Origin: Paenibacillus lautus NBRC 15380
GTDB taxonomy: Bacteria > Bacillota > Bacilli > Paenibacillales > Paenibacillaceae
DNA length: 64,000 nucleotides
Direction of reading: 5' to 3'
Assembly: GCF_004000945.1 (NCBI RefSeq)
Contig: NZ_BIMF01000003.1
Location: 372,001 to 436,000 of the forward strand
Shown here: positions 27,061-36,069 of the stretch, piece by piece
How positions within the stretch are numbered: the first letter of the stretch is position 1
How the letters are laid out: the number at the start of each line of letters is the position of its first letter
Notes under the pieces: model-generated
Database searches by the model: none
What the model saw: only the letters and a program-made list of their open reading frames with translations
What the model was told of the DNA's origin: nothing
Translations under genes and position numbers: made by a program

Positions 27061-27432
27061 CTATTCATTCGCTTTTCTGGGATTCACCCGAATGATCGTC
27101 CCGCATGGATCGGATATCCAGTAGCCCTGCGAGTTCTCGTAAACCTCCACCTCATCCCTGCGATCCACCTGATGCTCTCTCAAATATGAAGCGGCCGCCT
27201 CAGGATGATCCGTAGTGACCTCTAACCAGACATCCTGCTGAGCATAGTGAGTCATGCAATCCAGCCATAAATGGTTCGGGCCGTGCTGAAAGAGGTGTGA
27301 ACCATCCTTGAAGCCCAAATAAGGCAGCTGCAAAACCTCTTTGTAAAAATGCACAGTTTCCTCATACTTGTACTTCGGAATTTTAAGGGCAATATTGTTT
27401 CCACCGACAAACCGAATATCCGCTGATGACAT
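27061..27432 (-). CDS. VOC (glyoxalase/bleomycin-resistance fold) protein
   Basis: A 123-residue single-module VOC protein. It shows the beta-alpha-beta-beta-beta pattern with the segment YEETVHFYKEVLQLPYLG, and ends with GYWISDPCGTIIRVNP, the usual closing strand. Possible metal ligands are His and Glu residues on the strands (HLFQHG, DVWLEVTT). Start ATG 27432 follows GACGGAGG. It is a small stand-alone gene on the same strand as the APH-like gene upstream, 88 bp away, so they may share a transcript. Reaction unknown. Confidence 0.85.
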   Translation of the reverse strand: MSSADIRFVGGNNIALKIPKYKYEETVHFYKEVLQLPYLGFKDGSHLFQHGPNHLWLDCMTHYAQQDVWLEVTTDHPEAAASYLREHQVDRRDEVEVYENSQGYWISDPCGTIIRVNPRKANE

Positions 27433-27520
27433 GAGTACAAACCTCCGTCTGTTTTTTTATTATCGTATCATGCTCTGGCTTCAATAAATTCTTCTAGATT
27501 GCTATCCTGTCAATGATAGG

Positions 27521-28441
27521 CTAAGACGACCTCGGCATCGGTTTATACCAGTTTGGTATATGCGTCTGAAACCCCTCATACCAGTTCAGTACCTCTTGAG
27601 CCTGATTCAGCATAACCTCCACTTCCTGCTCTCCGAAGGGAATCGCCCAATGAATCGAGGAAATCTGATTGCTCGCGATATAGAGTGCCATTAATCTAAA
27701 GAATGAATCCGGTACCTCTCCACCTTGGAAATATCCGTGAATACGACCGGAAGCAAACCACGGGCTAATCGCGGCATCCCATGTTATCCGGTTAAACTCC
27801 TCCCAAGGATCACCGGAATCCGCCCGGTTGAAATCGATGATGCCCAGTTCACCTTCTGGCGTAACCACCATATTGCCGATATGATAATCCCCATGTTGAA
27901 AAGCACGAGGCCGCTCCTCAAGCAAATACCGATGCTCCTCCATATAACGAATCATGTTGTCCGCACCTGCGAGTCGGATGCCGCAGCTCTCATAATTTTT
28001 GATGTACCTATCCATCTTGGAATGATAATAAACTGCCCACGTGTCAAAGCTGCTTTCAGCCGGAATACGATGCAATTCGCTTAAATATTTGCCTGCCTGA
28101 ACGCCAAGCCGGTACTGCTCCTGAGAATCCAGCAAAGGAATCGCATCCCTTGCATCTTCTCCCGGAACCCATGTGAACAGGGAAAATACTTGCCTGCCCT
28201 CATGGCAGACGCCAAAATCAATCGGGCGGGACATTCGCATTTCGATAGGATCCAGCTTTTTTACCGCTTCAAACTCCCACCGCTTTCGCTCATATTGAGA
28301 GATGTCGGATAATCGAAGGAGCCACTCCTTGCCTTCCGTATCCTGAACATAGTATTTGCGATCTGCCGACCAGCCCTTATCAACCGTTTGAACGGTCATC
28401 CATTTATCTGCCCCCGGGATTTCGCGAATCTCGTCCTGCAT
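27521..28441 (-). CDS. Aminoglycoside phosphotransferase (APH)-family kinase
   Basis: A 306-residue kinase-like protein. The catalytic loop reads QHGDYHIGNMVV and the metal-binding segment GIIDFNRADSGDP, in the expected order and spacing for APH/choline-kinase folds. The N-lobe carries RLSDISQYERKRWEFEAV (Lys/Glu region). GTG 28450 could also start, but the GGGGG site is better spaced for ATG 28441. Such proteins phosphorylate small hydroxylated compounds (aminoglycosides, homoserine, sugars); actual drug resistance cannot be inferred. Confidence 0.85.
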   Translation of the reverse strand: MQDEIREIPGADKWMTVQTVDKGWSADRKYYVQDTEGKEWLLRLSDISQYERKRWEFEAVKKLDPIEMRMSRPIDFGVCHEGRQVFSLFTWVPGEDARDAIPLLDSQEQYRLGVQAGKYLSELHRIPAESSFDTWAVYYHSKMDRYIKNYESCGIRLAGADNMIRYMEEHRYLLEERPRAFQHGDYHIGNMVVTPEGELGIIDFNRADSGDPWEEFNRITWDAAISPWFASGRIHGYFQGGEVPDSFFRLMALYIASNQISSIHWAIPFGEQEVEVMLNQAQEVLNWYEGFQTHIPNWYKPMPRSS

Positions 28442-28654
28442 GCTGCACACCCCCTATATTCGATATCCGGCACGATCTTTAAATCTCATACATTATAAAT
28501 GAAGAGGGTTCTATAGACCATGCAGATAATTTCCGGCTAAACACTGAAATACATAAATTCTTCTTCTCCCCATAATCACTGACCGTAATTGTCAGGAATG
28601 ATGTAATATACTCGACTTACAGCATCCATCCTAATATAAAGCGAGGGTTTACAC

Positions 28655-29152
28655 ATGAACATGAGCATAGAGGATTTTACGACAGAATGGTTAAAAGAGG
28701 CTCGGATTACGGAACAAGTCATGGACGCATTAACCGACGATTCGCTCAAAACCGCCATGACGGATCAGCATCGCACGCTCGGTCAGCTGGCATGGCATTT
28801 GGTTATGTCGGTTCAGTATATGACCATGCTCGGTCTACAATTTGAAGGCCCGTCCCGCGAGCAGGAAATCCCGGATTCCGCCGCCGAGATTCAGAGCAGC
28901 TACCGCCGGATCCGGCATGCCTTCCTGGATGCCGTGAAGTCGCAGTGGAGCGAGGAGGATCTTCGCGCTACCCGTGAATTCGACGGAGAGCCTTGGTCAA
29001 ATGCGGCATTCCTGCATTTTACCCTGGTTCATCAAGCGCATCACCGCGGACAGATGACGGTGCTGATGAGACAAGCCGGCCTGCGAATTCCCGAGCTCTA
29101 CGGTCCGACCTACGATTCCTGGATCGACAAGGGCATGGACCCGCTCGTGTAA
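28655..29152 (+). CDS. DinB-family protein (four-helix metal-binding bundle)
   Basis: A 165-residue DinB/YfiT-like protein. The three likely metal histidines are in LAWHLVMS (about residue 48) and in the LVHQAHHRGQM segment near 128-132. Known family members include thiol transferases and damage-induced proteins of unclear role. The start has an AGCGAGGG site. It is followed 62 bp later by a WYL regulator and then an ABM protein on the same strand, so the three probably form one operon. Confidence 0.9.
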   Translation: MNMSIEDFTTEWLKEARITEQVMDALTDDSLKTAMTDQHRTLGQLAWHLVMSVQYMTMLGLQFEGPSREQEIPDSAAEIQSSYRRIRHAFLDAVKSQWSEEDLRATREFDGEPWSNAAFLHFTLVHQAHHRGQMTVLMRQAGLRIPELYGPTYDSWIDKGMDPLV

Positions 29153-29214
29153 AAAGGATACAATTTATTGGAAGTAACATGGGGGATTCTCCCCATCTGG
29201 AAGGAGCACGCTTG

Positions 29215-30207
29215 ATGTCTAAAGCGGATAATATGCTGTCGATCCTGTGGATGCTCCGCTCGGGCAAAAAGATGACCGCACAGCAAATCGCCGATGAACT
29301 GGAAATCCATGTTCGAACGGTGTACCGCTGCATCGATTCGTTATGCGCCAGCGGCGCGCCCATCATCGCCGATTCCGGGCCGAACGGCGGCTTTCGGATC
29401 CTCGGACAGTTTGCCGAATCCCCACTGATGTTTGATGCAGAAGAGCAGAAGGCATTGGTGCATGCTTCGATCTTTGCCAAAGAAAGCGGCTATCCGTTTA
29501 CAGATGCGCTGCAGCGGGCGATTGACAAGCTGAAGCTTTATACGAACGAAGAGCAGCTTTCTCAGATCGAACGGCACAGCGGCGGCGTCTCGGTGTTGCA
29601 GCCTCCTGTCCATAAGGGGCTGCGGCCGCTGCTTCAGACGCTTGAAAGTGCCGCGGCGCACGGGCAAACCCTGAAAATGACGTATTCGAAGGGCAGGGAA
29701 GGCGCCAGCATTACCCGAAACTTTGACCCCTACGGTATCATCCACTGGAAGGGTCAATGGTATGCCGCCGGCTTCTGCCATCTGCGTCAAGAGATTCGCA
29801 ATTTCCGCGTGGATCGGATCATTGGGCTGGAGCCGACGGAACATGCATTTGAACGGCCCGCTGATTTTTCGGCCAAGGATGTACTGCTTGGCAGTCTGCT
29901 GCCCGATCAAGGCAGCCATGAACCGCTGGTCCATGTCGTCATCCAAGGTCACGAGCATGTTCTGAATGAATTAAGTCAGCATTGGTTATTTGGACATACG
30001 CTTGTGAAACGCTGTGATGGAGAAGCTCATTTCCGACTGGATACGTCTTCGCTGACGTCCTATGTTCCCTATTTTCTTCTCCCTTATGGCAAATCTTTAA
30101 CCATTCTGGAGCCCGCTTCTCTTGTTCTGAAACTGTCAGAAATCACGACAAGCATGGCGCTCCATTACGAACGCATGTTAAGCGACATGACCAAAAAGGA
30201 AGGGTGA
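29215..30207 (+). CDS. HTH-WYL domain transcriptional regulator (YafY type)
   Basis: A 330-residue regulator. The N-terminal HTH_11 winged helix (about 5-60) includes MTAQQIADELEIHVRTVYRC and the segment IDSLCASGAPIIADSG typical of YafY/YobV proteins. The middle WYL domain (about 145-215) is the likely ligand sensor, and a WCX-like tail follows. An open frame runs from 28993, but AAGGAG lies 8 nt ahead of ATG 29215. It sits between DinB and ABM genes, whose starts and stops nearly touch, and is probably a local regulator. Confidence 0.92.
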   Translation: MSKADNMLSILWMLRSGKKMTAQQIADELEIHVRTVYRCIDSLCASGAPIIADSGPNGGFRILGQFAESPLMFDAEEQKALVHASIFAKESGYPFTDALQRAIDKLKLYTNEEQLSQIERHSGGVSVLQPPVHKGLRPLLQTLESAAAHGQTLKMTYSKGREGASITRNFDPYGIIHWKGQWYAAGFCHLRQEIRNFRVDRIIGLEPTEHAFERPADFSAKDVLLGSLLPDQGSHEPLVHVVIQGHEHVLNELSQHWLFGHTLVKRCDGEAHFRLDTSSLTSYVPYFLLPYGKSLTILEPASLVLKLSEITTSMALHYERMLSDMTKKEG

Positions 30208-30212
30208 ACCCG

Positions 30213-30515
30213 ATGGAGAAATTCGCGATGTACGGAAAGTTGACCGCCCATCCCGGCAAACGGGATGAACTTGCAGAGATCCTGCTCGAAGCAGCAGCGA
30301 TGCTTAGCGATAACAAAGATTGTGAACTCTATATCGTCAACGTTTCGGACAGCGATCCGAATGCCGTATGGGTCACGGAATTGTGGAGCAGCCAAGACGC
30401 GCATGCCGCTTCATTGCAGGGAGCCGATACGTCCGAGCTGCTCCAGCGCGGACGGCCGCTGATCGCCGGCGCGGAGCCGCTCAAGCTTAAACCGCTTGGA
30501 GGAAAAGGTTTTTAG
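30213..30515 (+). CDS. Antibiotic biosynthesis monooxygenase (ABM)-family protein
   Basis: A 100-residue ferredoxin-like fold protein of the quinol monooxygenase (YgiN-like) group. It shows YGKLTAHPGKRDELAEILL, the central DCELYIVNVSDSDPNAVWVTELW strand pair in shortened form, and the closing helix with the DAHAASLQ segment. GTG 30204 overlaps the preceding stop, but GGAAGG is better spaced for ATG 30213. It is the last gene of the DinB-WYL-ABM unit and is followed by a terminator. Likely cofactor-free oxidation of a quinol-like compound, by family. Confidence 0.85.
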   Translation: MEKFAMYGKLTAHPGKRDELAEILLEAAAMLSDNKDCELYIVNVSDSDPNAVWVTELWSSQDAHAASLQGADTSELLQRGRPLIAGAEPLKLKPLGGKGF

Positions 30516-30532
30516 ATATAGCTGGTCTGAAG

Positions 30533-30578
30533 AAAAGAGGCTTTCCCCGAATCGAATTTCTGGGACAGCCTCTTTTTT
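30533..30578 (+). terminator. Terminator between ABM and AraC genes
   Basis: Stem AAAAGAGGCT (30533-30542) with AGCCTCTTTT, T6 tail; also ends the convergent AraC gene, whose stop is at 30580. Confidence 0.85.
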
Positions 30579-30579
30579 G

Positions 30580-31407
30580 CTATATATTGTTTCGGTATTC
30601 CGAGGGGCTGTAACCGACCTCTTTACGAAACGTTTTCGAGAAATAGTTCGCCGATTCAAAGCCGGTTGCGTCCGCAATTTCTTTGATGCTCAGAGGGGTC
30701 GTTCTCAGCATGAGTTTGGCCTGCTCCATCCGCTTAAGGCTTAAATATTTCTGCGGCGTGATCCCGAAATGCCGCTTGAAGTACTTAATAAAATAATTCG
30801 GATGCAAATGCAGCGTCCCCGCCATCTGCTCCAGCGTAATCTCCTCATGCAGGTGATTCTTAATGTACTGCTGCACTTTGTGGAGCCTGCCCATATCTTC
30901 CATTTTGTCCTTATGAATCTGCGGGTGCTGGTGTTCGAACACTCGGGACAGGATGTCCAGCATCACCGACTTTTCCCGCAGACGCGCGGCGATGGTATCG
31001 GAGCGATGCGCATCGACCAGTTGCTGGAATAATGTCGGCATCTCTGCGTTCCCCGACAAATCATAGCAATAGGGAACGTTCAGCCAGGAAAATACATCGG
31101 AATCGCCTACGGTCGCCGAGAAGTGCGACCAGTATTTAAGATAGGGGCGGCCGCTGATGACAGAGTAGGATTGCCTGGTCCGTGCCGGCATCAGAACCAA
31201 TTGACCCGGAACGGGATACAGCTCCTCATCGCCGATTTTCACCCATCCTTCCCCATCCAGGATAAAATAGAGTTTGTTATAAGACACGGTGTAGTCGAAT
31301 TCCTTCCACTCCGGCCAGCACTGCGTTCTTTCGGCCTCCCAGATCTGAACCTGCATGTTCAGGAGCATCTGCTGAATGGCTTCATGTTCATTTCGTTCAT
31401 TCTTCAT
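30580..31407 (-). CDS. AraC-family regulator, divergent from alpha-L-fucosidase
   Basis: A 275-residue soluble AraC regulator. The N-terminal half is a cupin-like sugar-binding domain (YKLYFILDGEGWVKIGDEEL-like arrangement, then YPVPGQLVLMPA). The C-terminal double helix-turn-helix (about 175-275) carries MAGTLHLHPNYFIKYFKR and the segment GFESANYFSKTFRKEVG. ATG 31407 follows AGAGGATAA. It is divergent from GH29 with a 119-bp spacer, so it is the probable activator of the fucosidase in response to a sugar. Confidence 0.9.
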   Translation of the reverse strand: MKNERNEHEAIQQMLLNMQVQIWEAERTQCWPEWKEFDYTVSYNKLYFILDGEGWVKIGDEELYPVPGQLVLMPARTRQSYSVISGRPYLKYWSHFSATVGDSDVFSWLNVPYCYDLSGNAEMPTLFQQLVDAHRSDTIAARLREKSVMLDILSRVFEHQHPQIHKDKMEDMGRLHKVQQYIKNHLHEEITLEQMAGTLHLHPNYFIKYFKRHFGITPQKYLSLKRMEQAKLMLRTTPLSIKEIADATGFESANYFSKTFRKEVGYSPSEYRNNI

Positions 31408-31526
31408 CTTCGATTATCCTCTAAAGTTATTATAATACCCGTCAGAGTTAAGTAATTATCTATTCATACTAACACATTCTTGTTAAAATCAAACTCGACA
31501 ATTCCAAGAATCGGAGGTTTGAATCC

Positions 31527-32876
31527 ATGACAACGACTACCACTCCAACCAATCAAGTCATCCAGGAACGAAACCAGCGTGTGCAATGGTTCCAGAACGA
31601 CCGTTTCGGCATGTTCATCCACTGGGGACTCTACTCGATCCCAGCCAGAGGCGAATGGCTCCGAAGCTCGGAACAGATGAGCATCGAAGACTATCAGACC
31701 TATTTCGATGAATTTGATCCCGTTGACTATAATCCGCGGGAGTGGGCCAAAGCGGCCAAAAAAGCAGGCATGAAATATGCGGTGCTAACGGCCAAGCACC
31801 ATGACGGATTCTGTTTGTTCGACAGCAAGCTGACGGAATATAAATCAACGAATACCAAAGCCGGGCGGGACCTCGTGCAGGAGTTTCTGGAAGCTTTCCG
31901 TGAAGAAGGCCTTAAAGTCGGCCTCTACTTCTCGCTGATCGACTGGTACCATGAGGACTATCCGGCCTATGGAGACCGCATTCACCCCATGCGCGCGAAC
32001 GAAGCCTTCAAGCGCGATCCGAAAAACTTCGACCGATACCTGGATTACATGCACGGGCAGGTTCGAGAGCTGCTGACAGGCTACGGCAAGCTCGATATTA
32101 TGTGGTTTGATTTCTCCTATGGTAACATGCGCGGCGAAGTGTGGCGCGCCACCGAGCTGATGAAGATGATCCGCGAGCTGCAGCCGCACATTCTCATCGA
32201 CAACCGGCTCGAAGGCAGCGGCGAGAGCGGAGGCAGCATCTATACTACCGATCCTTCCGTTTACAGTGGAGATTTCGCTTCACCTGAACAGATCATTCCG
32301 CCGCACGGCGTCGTGGATCAGACGGGTGCCCCGATCCCGTGGGAAGCCTGCATCACGCTGAATAACAACTGGGGTTATGCAGCCGCCGACCGCAATTACA
32401 AATCGGCAACCACGATCATCCGCAAGCTGGTGGAATGCGTCAGCAAGAACGGCAACATGCTGCTGAATGTCGGACCAGACGCTAGAGGCGTCATCCCGAG
32501 GGAGAGCCTCGACGTGCTGGAGGAAATCGGTGACTGGATGAGTAAGAACGGCGACAGCATCTATGGCTGCGCGGCCGCTGATTATCCGAAGCCGGATTGG
32601 GGTCGGTACACCCAAAAAGGCAATAAGCTGTATGCCCACGTCTTTGAGGAGTCCATCGGACCGATCAATCTCATCGGCATGGCCGACAAGGTGAAGAAGG
32701 CACGTCTGCTCGCGGACGGATACGAATTGTTCCTCAGCCGCCCATGGAGCGCTGCGGAATTCATCGAGGACGCATTTGTGAATTTCGCGCGTCCTGAACA
32801 CTTCACTTATCCGCTCCCTGACAAACGCAATACCGTCATTGAACTGGAGCTTTATGACGAATCGGATCGTTCGTAA
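31527..32876 (+). CDS. Alpha-L-fucosidase, GH29
   Basis: A 449-residue glycoside hydrolase that releases alpha-L-fucose by a retaining mechanism. The N-terminal barrel starts with RFGMFIHWGLYSIPARGEW, the hallmark of GH29. The nucleophile Asp is expected in LDIMWFDFSYGN. Further signatures are LTAKHHDGFCLFDS and NGNMLLNVGPDARG. No signal peptide is seen, so it is probably cytoplasmic and acts on imported fucosides. It is near the short end for the family, with only a small C-terminal beta domain. CGGAGG precedes the ATG. Regulated by the divergent AraC protein, by position. Confidence 0.93.
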   Translation: MTTTTTPTNQVIQERNQRVQWFQNDRFGMFIHWGLYSIPARGEWLRSSEQMSIEDYQTYFDEFDPVDYNPREWAKAAKKAGMKYAVLTAKHHDGFCLFDSKLTEYKSTNTKAGRDLVQEFLEAFREEGLKVGLYFSLIDWYHEDYPAYGDRIHPMRANEAFKRDPKNFDRYLDYMHGQVRELLTGYGKLDIMWFDFSYGNMRGEVWRATELMKMIRELQPHILIDNRLEGSGESGGSIYTTDPSVYSGDFASPEQIIPPHGVVDQTGAPIPWEACITLNNNWGYAAADRNYKSATTIIRKLVECVSKNGNMLLNVGPDARGVIPRESLDVLEEIGDWMSKNGDSIYGCAAADYPKPDWGRYTQKGNKLYAHVFEESIGPINLIGMADKVKKARLLADGYELFLSRPWSAAEFIEDAFVNFARPEHFTYPLPDKRNTVIELELYDESDRS

Positions 32877-32911
32877 CGATAAGATCGCATATACCATGAA
32901 CTAATCCCTAT

Positions 32912-32957
32912 AAGAGCCTGACTTGATGTTTTGTTACATCGCGTCAGGCTCTTTTTT
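32912..32957 (+). terminator. Terminator after the fucosidase gene
   Basis: AAGAGCCTGAC (32912-32922) pairs with GTCAGGCTCTT (32942-32952); T6 follows. Confidence 0.92.
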
Positions 32958-33028
32958 ATGCCCCGACACCCTATCCTCCTGTTATCATCATGCAATTCCA
33001 AACGCAAAAAATCGTATTGCACAATAAC

Positions 33029-33077
33029 TGTTTATGCTATATACTAATTATCAATTAAACTGTTTATTATATATACA
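33029..33077 (+). promoter_or_regulatory. Two tandem operator-like 17-mers before the DrrAB-type exporter
   Basis: TGTTTATGCTATATACT (33029-33045) and TGTTTATTATATATACA (33061-33077), 32 bp apart, match 13 and 14 of 17 positions of the palindrome TGTTTATATTATAAACA found ahead of the TetR gene at 36070-36086. They overlap the likely promoter region of the exporter operon. Confidence 0.6.
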
Positions 33078-33102
33078 ATTAATTAAGGGAGATGTGCTGA
33101 CA

Positions 33103-33987
33103 ATGAGTAACTATGCTGTTGAGATTCGGCAACTTCGCAAAAGCTTTGGGCACCAAACCGTGCTGGACGGGATCGACCTGAGCGTGCCGCAAGGAAACGT
33201 ATTTGCTCTTCTTGGTCCTAATGGGGCCGGCAAAACAACCCTGATCAACATCCTGTCCACATTGGTGACGCCCGATGCCGGCAGCGTGAGGATTAACGGA
33301 TTTGATCTCCGCCATCACAAGCAGGATGTGCAGCAGTCCATCAGTCTGACCGGCCAATTCGCTGCCGTTGATGAAGTATTGACCGCGGAAGAGAACCTGC
33401 GGATGATATGCAGGCTGTCCGGTCTATCCGCAGCGGAAGCGCGCCTGCGAACCGCCGAACTGCTCGAACAATTCGATCTCGCTGCTGCTGCCGCCAAGCG
33501 CGTGAAGACGTATTCGGGCGGGATGAAGAGACGGCTTGATCTTGCGATCAGCCTTGTCGTGACGCGGCCCGTGCTGTTCCTGGATGAACCGACCACGGGA
33601 CTGGATACACGCAGCCGCCGTACCCTGTGGGATATCATTCTGCAATTGAAGAGCCAGGGCATCACCATACTGCTGACCACGCAGTATTTGGAGGAAGCGG
33701 ATCAGCTCGCGGATCGGATCGCGGTCCTGGATGGCGGGCGAGTCGTTGCTGAGGGAAGTCCGGCCGAGCTGAAGACCCGAGTCGGAGGAGAAGTGCTTGA
33801 GCTCCGTAACGAACACGAAGAGGTGATTCACAGGATTCCGACAAGCGGCAGCATCGGGGACGTCGCACAGACGCTTCAAGAGTTCACTCGCCTGATACCG
33901 AATGAGACGCGCGTAAGTCTTCATAGACCGAATATGGATGATGTATTCCTGTCGCTAACCGACAAGAAATTGGAGGAAATCATATAA
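33103..33987 (+). CDS. ABC transporter ATPase, daunorubicin-resistance (DrrA) type
   Basis: A 294-residue ATPase subunit that powers drug export with the next gene's membrane subunit. Walker A is GPNGAGKTT, the signature YSGGMKRRLDLA, Walker B VLFLDEPTTGLD, and the H-loop follows in LLTTQYLEEADQLAD. The C-terminal DrrA extension ends in HRPNMDDVFLSLTDKK. An open extension to 33034 is ignored because AGGGAG precedes ATG 33103. It overlaps the permease by the TAATG junction. A second, similar pair lies at 54372-56152. Confidence 0.92.
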   Translation: MSNYAVEIRQLRKSFGHQTVLDGIDLSVPQGNVFALLGPNGAGKTTLINILSTLVTPDAGSVRINGFDLRHHKQDVQQSISLTGQFAAVDEVLTAEENLRMICRLSGLSAAEARLRTAELLEQFDLAAAAAKRVKTYSGGMKRRLDLAISLVVTRPVLFLDEPTTGLDTRSRRTLWDIILQLKSQGITILLTTQYLEEADQLADRIAVLDGGRVVAEGSPAELKTRVGGEVLELRNEHEEVIHRIPTSGSIGDVAQTLQEFTRLIPNETRVSLHRPNMDDVFLSLTDKKLEEII

Positions 33988-34775
33988 TGAGAGCAACAGC
34001 TTCGAATACAAAAACAACGTCCTTTGCGGTCACCCAGACCGTCTTTATCGGTCGCAGCTTACGTCACAGCATCCAGAACGCAGAGGCGATGATTACAGCA
34101 ATGATGCTGCCGATCATGTTGATGCTGCTGTTCACCTATGTATTTGGCGGCGCACTCGATCCCAGCGGACAGTATGTAGACTACGTGGTGCCGGGAATCA
34201 TTCTGCTATGCGCAGGTTTCGGATCGTCCAGCACGGCCGTCGATGTCTCCCAGGATATGACCAATGGCATCATTGACCGCTTCCGGACCATGCCCATTCA
34301 AAGCATGAGTGTCATTACAGGTCATGTGGTAGCCAGCCTTGCCCGAAACATGTTGGCGACTGGCGTCGTTATCGCTGTGGCTCTGCTCGTTGGATTCAGG
34401 CCTTCAGCCGGACTTCTGGATTGGATTCTCGCCATCGGCTTGATCGCGCTCTTTATCTTTGCTTTCACCTGGCTTTATGCCGCCATCGGCCTCGTTGCAG
34501 GCAGTCCGGCAGCGGCCAGCAGCTATGGATTCGCCCTGCTCTTCCTCCCCTACCTCTCCAGCGCCTTCGTTCCTACCGAGACGATGCCGACATGGCTGCA
34601 AGGGGTCGCAAGCAATCAACCGATCACGCCGGTGATCGAGTCCATTCGCGGGTTGCTGACGGGTGGTTCTATCCAAGATCACATCGGCTGGGCAATAGGA
34701 TGGTGTCTGTTCATTCTTGTCGGCTCCATGGCATGGAGCATGTGGACCTTTAAGAGAAAAGCTGGGCGACGCTAA
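33987..34775 (+). CDS. ABC-2 type permease, DrrB-like
   Basis: A 262-residue membrane subunit with six TM helices, partner of the preceding ATPase. Typical features are the N-terminal amphipathic segment SLRHSIQNAEAMITA, LMLLFTYVFGGAL (TM1), and DVSQDMTNGIIDRFRTMPI in the coupling loop, the pattern shared by DrrB-like exporters. ATG overlaps the ATPase stop and has GGAGG upstream. Likely exports an amphipathic drug or antibiotic. Controlled, by operator similarity, by the TetR protein encoded 450 bp downstream on the other strand. Confidence 0.92.
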   Translation: MRATASNTKTTSFAVTQTVFIGRSLRHSIQNAEAMITAMMLPIMLMLLFTYVFGGALDPSGQYVDYVVPGIILLCAGFGSSSTAVDVSQDMTNGIIDRFRTMPIQSMSVITGHVVASLARNMLATGVVIAVALLVGFRPSAGLLDWILAIGLIALFIFAFTWLYAAIGLVAGSPAAASSYGFALLFLPYLSSAFVPTETMPTWLQGVASNQPITPVIESIRGLLTGGSIQDHIGWAIGWCLFILVGSMAWSMWTFKRKAGRR

Positions 34776-34985
34776 ATATGCATAGGGTCGACAGCTATCC
34801 AAGGATGCCCCGGACCACGCACCGTGCGCATAATGGAGCAGTGCGCACGATGTAGCATTGCTTTTTTAAGAGCCAATCTGGACACGGCATCTGCCTTCCA
34901 GCGAATGTCATGTCCGTCCCGGAACAATATCAACCAAACCCGATGCTTGATAAAACATCCGCTTTGGGCCTAATCAACCAGCAAG

Positions 34986-35020
34986 AAAAACCGATCCTCA
35001 ATGCGAGGATCGGTTTTTTT
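34986..35020 (+). terminator. Terminator after the exporter operon
   Basis: AAAAACCGATCCTC with GAGGATCGGTTTTT, 5-nt loop, T7. Between 34776 and 34985 nothing recognisable was seen. Confidence 0.92.
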
Positions 35021-35040
35021 ACCCAGCTGCGGCGCGCTTT

Positions 35041-35184
35041 TACTGCACTCTCTTACGGCAAGCTCTTACTCCACACTCTTACTGCACTCTCTTACGGCAA
35101 TTTCTTACTCCATACTCTTACTGCACACTCTTATCTGCACACTCTTACGGCACTCTCTTACGGCACTTTCTTTCTTCACTCTCT
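35041..35184. repeat. Tandem array of about eleven 13-nt units
   Basis: Units run head to tail from 35041 with consensus TACKGCACTCTCT; examples are TACTGCACTCTCT (35041, 35080), TACGGCAAGCTCT (35054), TACTCCACACTCT (35067) and TACGGCACTTTCT (35159). One unit (35132-35145) is 14 nt. The first six form two 39-nt super-repeats. Because 13 is not a multiple of three, open frames across it are artefacts. It lies between convergent exporter and TetR genes. Confidence 0.85.
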
Positions 35185-35224
35185 TATCCACCACGACCTG
35201 TAACTGTAACTTTGGCCGATATCA

Positions 35225-36022
35225 TTACTTGTCCGACTTTCCCGGCTGTGTCTTGGTCTGGAGATAATGATCAATGCCGTCCAGAATGCGTTCTAACCCG
35301 AAATCAATGTCATTGCCAATCGGATTCACTTCCTCGTTGTCTTCCGTATAGACCCCCGACATCACAACCGGATACAGGAACGGAAACCGATCCGGCTTCA
35401 TAAGCTGTTTCAGCGCTGCCGTATAATCGATTCCACTGAACTGTTCCGGGGTGGAGCCTGCCTGTATGGCGCGGTCCATATCCCGCTGCATCATGCCGCT
35501 TGATCTAGCGTAATTGCTTAACAAGAGAATCAAAGACATCCGCTCATAATCATTCAGCGGGAGATCCGTCATGAACCGCAGACCCCAATCGATAAATCGC
35601 AGATTGTTCGGCGTAATGGGAATACCCGTAATCGGAATGTCTCCAAACCAGGGGTGATCCCGGAATACCTGCATCGTCGATTTGACGTAGACCCGCATAT
35701 TCTCGCGCCAGTCGGCAGAATCTTCCGGCGGAATGGGAATATCGCACGCGGCGTTCTGCATCAGCAGCAAAAGGTCGTCCTTACTGGAAATGTACCGGTA
35801 CAGCGACATGGCGGTAAAACCCAAGGTGGACGCGATTCGATTCATGGAGACAGCGGAAAGCCCTTCTTTATCGGCGATATCGATAGCCGTGTCCACAATC
35901 TGCGACAGGCTCATCTCCCGTTTCGGTCCCCGCTGCGGCGGCTTTACCAATCCCCAGCTAAGAGCCGCCCCTCTGGGCAGCTTGGATCCAATATCCGAAT
36001 CCATACTCTTATCGTTTGACAT
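35225..36022 (-). CDS. TetR-family regulator with TetR_C-like ligand domain
   Basis: A 265-residue repressor. After a 35-residue leader, the helix-turn-helix contains IVDTAIDIADKEGLSAVSMN, RIASTLGFTAMSLYRYI and SSKDDLLLLM, all typical. The C-terminal domain (about 110-255) resembles the TetR class C-terminal group (RDHPWFGDIPITG), usually sensing drugs. It faces the DrrAB-type exporter, separated by a terminator and a repeat array. A palindrome 48 bp upstream of its ATG and similar sites before the exporter suggest it represses both itself and the exporter. Confidence 0.9.
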   Translation of the reverse strand: MSNDKSMDSDIGSKLPRGAALSWGLVKPPQRGPKREMSLSQIVDTAIDIADKEGLSAVSMNRIASTLGFTAMSLYRYISSKDDLLLLMQNAACDIPIPPEDSADWRENMRVYVKSTMQVFRDHPWFGDIPITGIPITPNNLRFIDWGLRFMTDLPLNDYERMSLILLLSNYARSSGMMQRDMDRAIQAGSTPEQFSGIDYTAALKQLMKPDRFPFLYPVVMSGVYTEDNEEVNPIGNDIDFGLERILDGIDHYLQTKTQPGKSDK

Positions 36023-36069
36023 AAACAGTGTATCCTTTCTGCATCCTAGCTTCTGATGTCATCGATAAT

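Noticed and set aside
28571-28592. CTGAC-N7-GTCAG repeat before the DinB gene as a match to the 58033 operator
   Set aside because: The distance between half-sites differs by two bases and the arms are only five bases; similarity is too weak.
35041-35184. CRISPR or protein-coding repeat
   Set aside because: Units abut directly with no spacers, and the unit length is not a multiple of three.
34910-35203. Open frame of about 97 codons with repeated L/T/S/Y residues
   Set aside because: It translates the 13-nt array; all frames are open there because of the repeat, and there is no start site context.
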